Assembly: GCA_018340375.1 (NCBI GenBank)
Contig: JAFFJZ010000020.1
Location: 4,154,001 to 4,218,000 of the forward strand
Direction of reading: 5' to 3'
Source of the DNA: Gonatopus flavifemur
Lineage: Eukaryota; Arthropoda; Insecta; Hymenoptera; Dryinidae
DNA: 64,000 nt
Every line of letters starts with the position of its first letter. Positions within the stretch are counted from its first letter, which is position 1. Below are positions 58,973 to 64,000 of this stretch, in pieces. A program made the translations under genes and the position numbers. Below the pieces are notes generated by a model that searched no databases, was not told where the DNA came from, and saw only the letters and a list, made by a program, of their open reading frames with translations.

Positions 58973-60740
58973 GTAATTGATCAAACACATATACATGAAA
59001 TATAATTGCTTCCATTTTCTCAGATAATTGTGGTACCGTCGTTGTGGATGGAAAGAGCCTGATTGAAATTATAAGTTTAGAGTTTCAATGTAGAACGATT
59101 TTCGGTATGGGTTTGTTTTATAAACGTTGTTGCTTGTGAGTAGATATCACTTCATTATTCCAATCAATATCCAATAGTTCGATGTTGTGTTTAGTATTTC
59201 GAAACAATAATAAGAATCGTACGAAAAGATATCTGACAAATTTTTTATACAGCAGTAATAGATATCTTGGAGGATTCTTCAAAAAAAAGAAAAAAGATAT
59301 CTATCTGTCTAATACACATGTTTTGGTGTATCATCTAAACCGGTTTTACAATTTTTTGAGATATCTTTCAAAATATTCCAGGAGAATTTTTGCAAAAATG
59401 TTGACTTGTCGTGTATACGGCATATAAAGTTACTGTTTAGACTGTAACGTTTTCTTCTAGCGTAAGAAGATTTCATAATGTATTACGGTCATCATTAATG
59501 GGACGGTCTCCGGATTAAATCCGTGTAATTGGATGACATTTAAGCCTTGCGAATGCTACTGCTTGTTTCTTCTGCTTCTAGTTCTACTCACAAATGTATT
59601 GTATCAACAGAAATGTTGGCTCTCATTCTTGAGAGTGGAACAGAAAATTATCTTGATGGTTTTGACAATTTTCAAAGTTTGTACTCATTCCTCAAATTTT
59701 TATTCCTATAGTATTTAGGAAATTCATTTGGAATTAAACCATCTTATACTTATCTTATAATTATTATCTGGTTGAAAAATCCTATTCATTCCTATAGAAC
59801 GTACAAAATTCGAATAGAAATCGATCAATACTGATTACATTTGAATCAAAATTTTGCACATCCAATGGTGAGATTTTGCAATCAAGAGAAGCGAGAATAC
59901 TGTGTATAAGTTGTTTTTTTACGAGATGCAAATCATGAAATAGTAATTTTAATCTGCACCGCAACACAGTGAAACTAGCTTTATGGAGAACCATACATGA
60001 TTTCTATGTTTTTATTATGTTTGAAGCATGGGAAAAATGAGGAAGCAGTATTTAAAATCACAAATATTATCCAAAGTTATCCTCAACGATGAATGGTCAA
60101 TATTCAAGTGATTACTGTTTTGCTTATAACTCACAAATAATCACCCTAATCCATGCAATTCAATGGAAATCATCTTGAACGAAAGAAAACGCGGACAGAC
60201 GCATACACTCGTGTGACCAGTTCGAAGTAGCTCAATCCCATTGCTTAGTGTATTCTTTTAGAAATATTGTTGGTCGGTTAAACTGCAAACACTTTTGAGA
60301 ACCACATCTCCTCGAAGTTCCGCAGCGTTTTGCTAAAGCGGAACACTTTTTTTCATAATTCAGATCATTCTCAAAATTGCACACAGCAATATCAATCGAA
60401 TATTCAAAACTTTTTTGCCAATTGAATGTACGACTTTTGTCCCATCTGATATTTTGGTTTGGAAATATCTTGTAACTAAACCTCAACAATGTTCAATAAC
60501 ATCATATTGTGTATCAGAAAAGTTAAAAATCAGAAAGTAAATTAGAGGGAAATCGTTGAATAGAGGGCACATTGCGTGATCGCAATTCTGATGACTTTAC
60601 AACACCATGACCATAACCTTTCTGCTAAAAATTAAATTTTTTCCATAAATTTTCCTATTCATTTTCTCCCCTGTTACAAACAATCTACAAAATCTTATTG
60701 TTAAATGGAAAAATGAATAAGTTTCAATGAAACTCAATGA
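58973..60740. other. Intron, nothing recognised
   Basis: No acceptor-donor pair with an open phase-0 frame was found here. Confidence 0.5.
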
Positions 60741-61542
60741 TAGGGGAGCATGGGTCACAGTGCGTCAACGCACGTATTCAGTTCATAAAACGACTGTACA
60801 CGCTAATAGTATCACTCCTTGGGCACCCTTTTTTAACCTCATCTTGTAATGCCGCTTAACTGCAAGGTGTCATAACGTGTGTTCAGTGTACAGTTGCTAC
60901 TGATAACATGTGTGTCTGGATTTTATATTTACGAAGAATTGGATATGTCTTGTTTTTATGAGAATGTATAGGAACTGACTCAGGTCTACATTTTTACTTG
61001 CTTATGAACATCTAAAGTGAAGGGTTTGCAAGTCATTTTTATTCACGGATTGATTATTTGTTCACAAATGAATTTTAATATAGAAGTGTACGAGTGGGGT
61101 ACAGTGGATCAGTGGCTATTTTATACCAGTGGATCATGTTCCAGTTTGTCCTATAAGCAAATGCTTACTAAATAATATAATCCTGATTGGTTGAACCGTT
61201 TTGAATAATATTTTAAGAAGAAAATCAGAACTGCTGCAAAATTAAAAGGCTTTCCTCTCAACACTTTACAGCGTTAATGTGAGAAATTTCAAGGTTCTGA
61301 GAGTCTGATCCATGAAATTATCCACTGTAACCCAGATATGGGGTACAGTGAATCAAATTATAAAATTGTAGAATATGATAAAAACTTGGTATTTCATTTA
61401 CGCAAATTAACAATATTGCTTGTTCATTTTGTGGGCGAGGGAATATTATATATGTATATGAATTTCCATGCTGAAACGTTTACTACTTTTGAAGTTATAC
61501 AGCATGAAAAAAAAGTGACCCACTGTGACCCATGCTCCCCTA
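60741..61542. mobile_element. 802-bp TIR element
   Basis: TAGGGGAGCATGGGTCACAG is the exact inverse of the end CTGTGACCCATGCTCCCCTA. GGGGTACAGTGGATCA-type motifs recur inside. The flanks TCAATGA and TCAATCA resemble a diverged target duplication. There is no transposase frame; the 88-codon frame at 61338-61604 runs through the terminus. Confidence 0.65.
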
Positions 61543-63663
61543 TTCAATCAGAAATTTCACCATTCGTAATAGGATTCGATAGATTGTTTCTACCTGGATC
61601 ATAGAAGAATCTCACAGAGTAACTGACTTTCGTCTATTCTTCATACAGTAATCCGCTGACGAATTCCATTGAGTATTCTTTCAAACTGTTCCTGTCGAGA
61701 GTGGTATGATTTTTTTAATAATCAATGAGACCTCAGTTGAAAAGTGTACTGATTTTAACCGCACCAGACTGTCGAATCACGAACAAAATAATCACGTAAG
61801 TTACGCCTACGTGGCATCACCTCCTCTTCTGCTTCCACTGTGGTCTTTATTAGATGTCATAACTACACAGAGAATGCCTTGTACTGTTGAAGAGGACATT
61901 TAACTTGCACCGCGTCTACAACGTAGTTGCTTCGTCTGTCTCTCTTTCTCTCCAATATGAGAGAATGGACCGTGTCAACAGGTGTATTCAAGTACCCTCT
62001 ACTGTTATTGTATACGATTTCAACAGAAAAGAACTCCGGTCTCAATCTAGTGTTGCTCTTTGGGAATAGTTTTCTATTCCATCACACAACTTATTTCAGG
62101 CATGCTTCAGATATTCTTTGTATGTTCTGTTGAGATCTCTTTTTACGATTTCATCTAAAACTTGAAAAATTATATATAAAATGGTACTTATTTGAAAAAT
62201 ATATTCTGAACTTTGTAAAGAATATATACTGACTACTGAATATTGAGTTTTGTTGTATCAAGATGTTCATTAGGTTCGAAAGGAAGTACTACGAGCTGAG
62301 GTTTCGTTTGTGACACATTGTCCCATATGTTACAAACCCTTCCACACTGGTCACACAATATCTTGTGTTAGGAATATGCTTATTTCCTTTTCGTTTCCCC
62401 TTTCATACAATTTTTATCCTACTTGAAAGAGAAGAATCTTGTTACAAAAATAGCACAATCTTCGCGGTGTGAAAATACTCAAAGGAGGTCATAAATGTTG
62501 ATTATATTGATAATTACACAATAGCGTGTGTAAAAGTTTAGAGATTTCACTTGAGAATTATGGAACGCTGGACTGCTTTTACTGTTTTTTTCCCCAGTAA
62601 AACGTATTACAGATAGCCTAGCGCCCGTGAATTTGACGAATTTTCTGGGATAATAGTATTTAAACTTGATAGATAAATCATATTACTTCAAAAGTATACA
62701 AAAATATTATTCTTTGAAGAGAAACTTTGTCCGATCAATTTGAAATTGAACCCGAATGGTGGGTCAAGTTTTGACGCTTACACTCATTTGAGAACCAAAA
62801 ACTAAAGAAATTTTCAATCAGTCCCCTCAAGTTTAATCGTTCACTTAATGATTTTGTCTCATTTTCAAAGAAAACCTGTAATTCAATAGATATGTTACCA
62901 CAGTAAATGTGAATGTTATGTGATGTTTCAATCTGATGAAGATCGAGAAAAACAAGATATACGGAATCCGCTTGCTTGAATTTAAAAAAAATATTGCACG
63001 TGAAGTCATGAATTCCTTCCTTGTTTTGTCTTCGACATCAAACAATCGTTCTCGAATGTTCCGATCCGTTATTGTTTTTTTTAGGCGTTCGTCAACATTT
63101 TCGGATGATCGATGAAATGTTTGAATGAGTAATGGTTAAATATAAGGGCTTGATAACATTATTATTTCATTAATGTCTTGAACAGCACAAGTGCGTATCT
63201 GATGAAGCACACACAGTTGAATGATCGTGCTTGAGGCAGTGAACTCTACACATACTGGAATGTGCAATGAGCTGGAAAAACAAGACAGAAAGAGATAATC
63301 AGTTATTTGATTAATCGCTCATCCATAGTTCTTCCGCGACTTTATTCGAAATCAAAAGTTCTGGTTTCCAAACTGAAGGTGCGACGTTGTAATCAACTTT
63401 GTCTTACTACTCACATCTTGTTTGATTTATTACAAAACATGGTAATTTTAATTAGAATTCTGCTCTCCGGTTATCGCCTTGATACCTTGATTAATGAGAT
63501 TTGAATAAAAACTTTGCAACGGTCAATGACCACCGAAATTCATTCAAAATTGAATCCCATCGGAACTGGTTTTCTGACGTTTTCAACCAGAGCTATATAT
63601 TATAAACAATGTTTTACTCACATTTCAGTGAAAAAAACAAGAGATTTCAAACTACAATGTAGG
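61543..63663. other. Intron, next exon not found
   Basis: A strong donor-like CAC|GTAAGT occurs at 61796 and a strong acceptor TTGTTTTTTTTAG at 63084, but neither borders a convincing phase-0 exon. The sequence after the acceptor stops after seven codons in that phase. Confidence 0.45.
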
Positions 63664-64000
63664 ATCATCATCATGAAGGAATCAATCTTATGACTGGTTT
63701 GATGAAATCCTCCAACCCTGTCTATTATCCGCTAACCGCTTAATTTCTGCATATCTACGACAACCCTTATCTTGTATAATTTGCTTCATATAACTTAATC
63801 TAGGTCTACCCCTTCGAGTTTGACCATTCATTTTTCCTTCCAATATTGTTTTCAATAAGCTATCATGCCTTAATGCGTGTCCTATCAGATTACTTCTTCT
63901 TTTCACGATCTGTCTCAAAAGACTTCTTTTTTTATTTACCTTCTCAAGTACTTCTTCATTTCTTACTTTCTCTATCCACTTTACTCTAAGCATCCTTCTA
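63664..64000 (-). pseudogene. Non-LTR retrotransposon, 3' end of the reverse transcriptase ORF
   Basis: The - strand frame from the right edge to 63688 encodes RRSNLIGHALRHDSLLKTIL, then EGKMNGQTRRGRPRLSYMKQ and a short tail ending in a stop. This R-x-x-x-x-GH-x-L-R-x-D, then G-x-R-GRPR signature is the C-terminal region of insect LINE reverse transcriptases. After the stop comes a short 3' end with ATGATGATGAT at about 63665-63675, a microsatellite tail typical of such elements. The rest lies beyond the window, so intactness is unknown. Confidence 0.75.

Larger units (their letters stand above)
6245..64000 (+). other. Locus of an unidentified multi-exon gene with two alternative 5' starts
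   Basis: Four exons with good splice signals are phase-compatible in two routes. Route one is exon 6245-6747 (phase 2 out), then 18350-18425 (phase 0 out), then 58874-58972. Route two is exon 47885-48004 (phase 0 out), then 58874-58972. Route one gives 130 residues before the shared exon; route two gives 40. No reading frame is broken at any junction. Introns are about 11.6, 40.4 and 10.9 kb. The last exon ends in a donor and nothing convincing follows before 64000, so most of the protein lies beyond the window. The joined peptide is basic and rich in Pro, Ser and Gly, with no transmembrane segment so far. I do not recognise the family. Exon joins are inferred from sequence only, without transcript support. 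Confidence 0.62.

Noticed and set aside
61706..61795. Possible next exon ending at the strong donor 61796
   Set aside because: The only acceptors nearby are weak, and the resulting phase-0 peptide looks random.
63085..63150. Acceptor TTGTTTTTTTTAG as the next exon of the + strand gene
   Set aside because: In the required phase 0 the sequence stops after seven codons and no donor follows.
1..64000. Integrated viral genome or polydnavirus segment
   Set aside because: No intronless viral-type gene cluster or recognisable viral domain was seen on either strand.
1..64000. tRNA or rRNA genes
   Set aside because: No cloverleaf with A and B box sequences or rRNA-like block was found by eye; a tRNA search program would be decisive.

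Overview
This looks like about 64 kb of AT-rich, intron-dominated insect nuclear DNA. GT-AG introns have pyrimidine-rich acceptors, there is a TCAGT-type initiator, and DNA transposons are very dense. The order cannot be fixed by eye; a hymenopteran is plausible but unproven. There is no bacterial-style gene, rRNA, tRNA or CRISPR array. Most open frames in the window are chance frames in repeats or introns.

The main gene runs on the + strand and leaves the window on the right. I assembled it from splice signals and phase. A 5' leader exon carries the first coding segment (exon 6245-6747, start codon 6434, ends in phase 2). A 76-base exon at 18350-18425 follows (enters after phase 2, leaves in phase 0). 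A 99-base exon at 58874-58972 is phase 0 on both sides. A second, internal start lies at about 47363 (initiator) with coding exon 47885-48004. It also ends in phase 0, so it joins the same 99-base exon. One gene therefore appears to have two promoters about 41 kb apart and two different N termini. I do not recognise the protein family.

Inside the first intron, on the - strand, lies a compact five-exon transcription unit (7553 down to 6845). It has introns of 67 to 280 bases and a 24-base microexon. Its reading frame of 71 codons survives all four junctions. It faces the host gene and may be a small protein gene or a spliced antisense RNA.

The rest is mostly mobile-element debris. There are hAT-type MITEs with 8-base target duplications (8056-8262, 16225-16435, 22226-22399). 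There are TA-flanked MITEs with CACGGAGA or CACTGAGAG ends, nested up to three deep (24052-25386), and fold-back elements. A composite element is present as two inverted copies (19957-22118 and 38000-39346). Further elements are filled with one short motif each: CAGTACTG, GCTGTGGCAGC, TGATCAGGCGTGA or GCGAGCGAAGCGAGC. There is also a decayed mariner transposase, and a non-LTR retrotransposon 3' end at the right edge. Degenerate tandem arrays occupy 13846-14110, 52590-53400 and 56190-57790.
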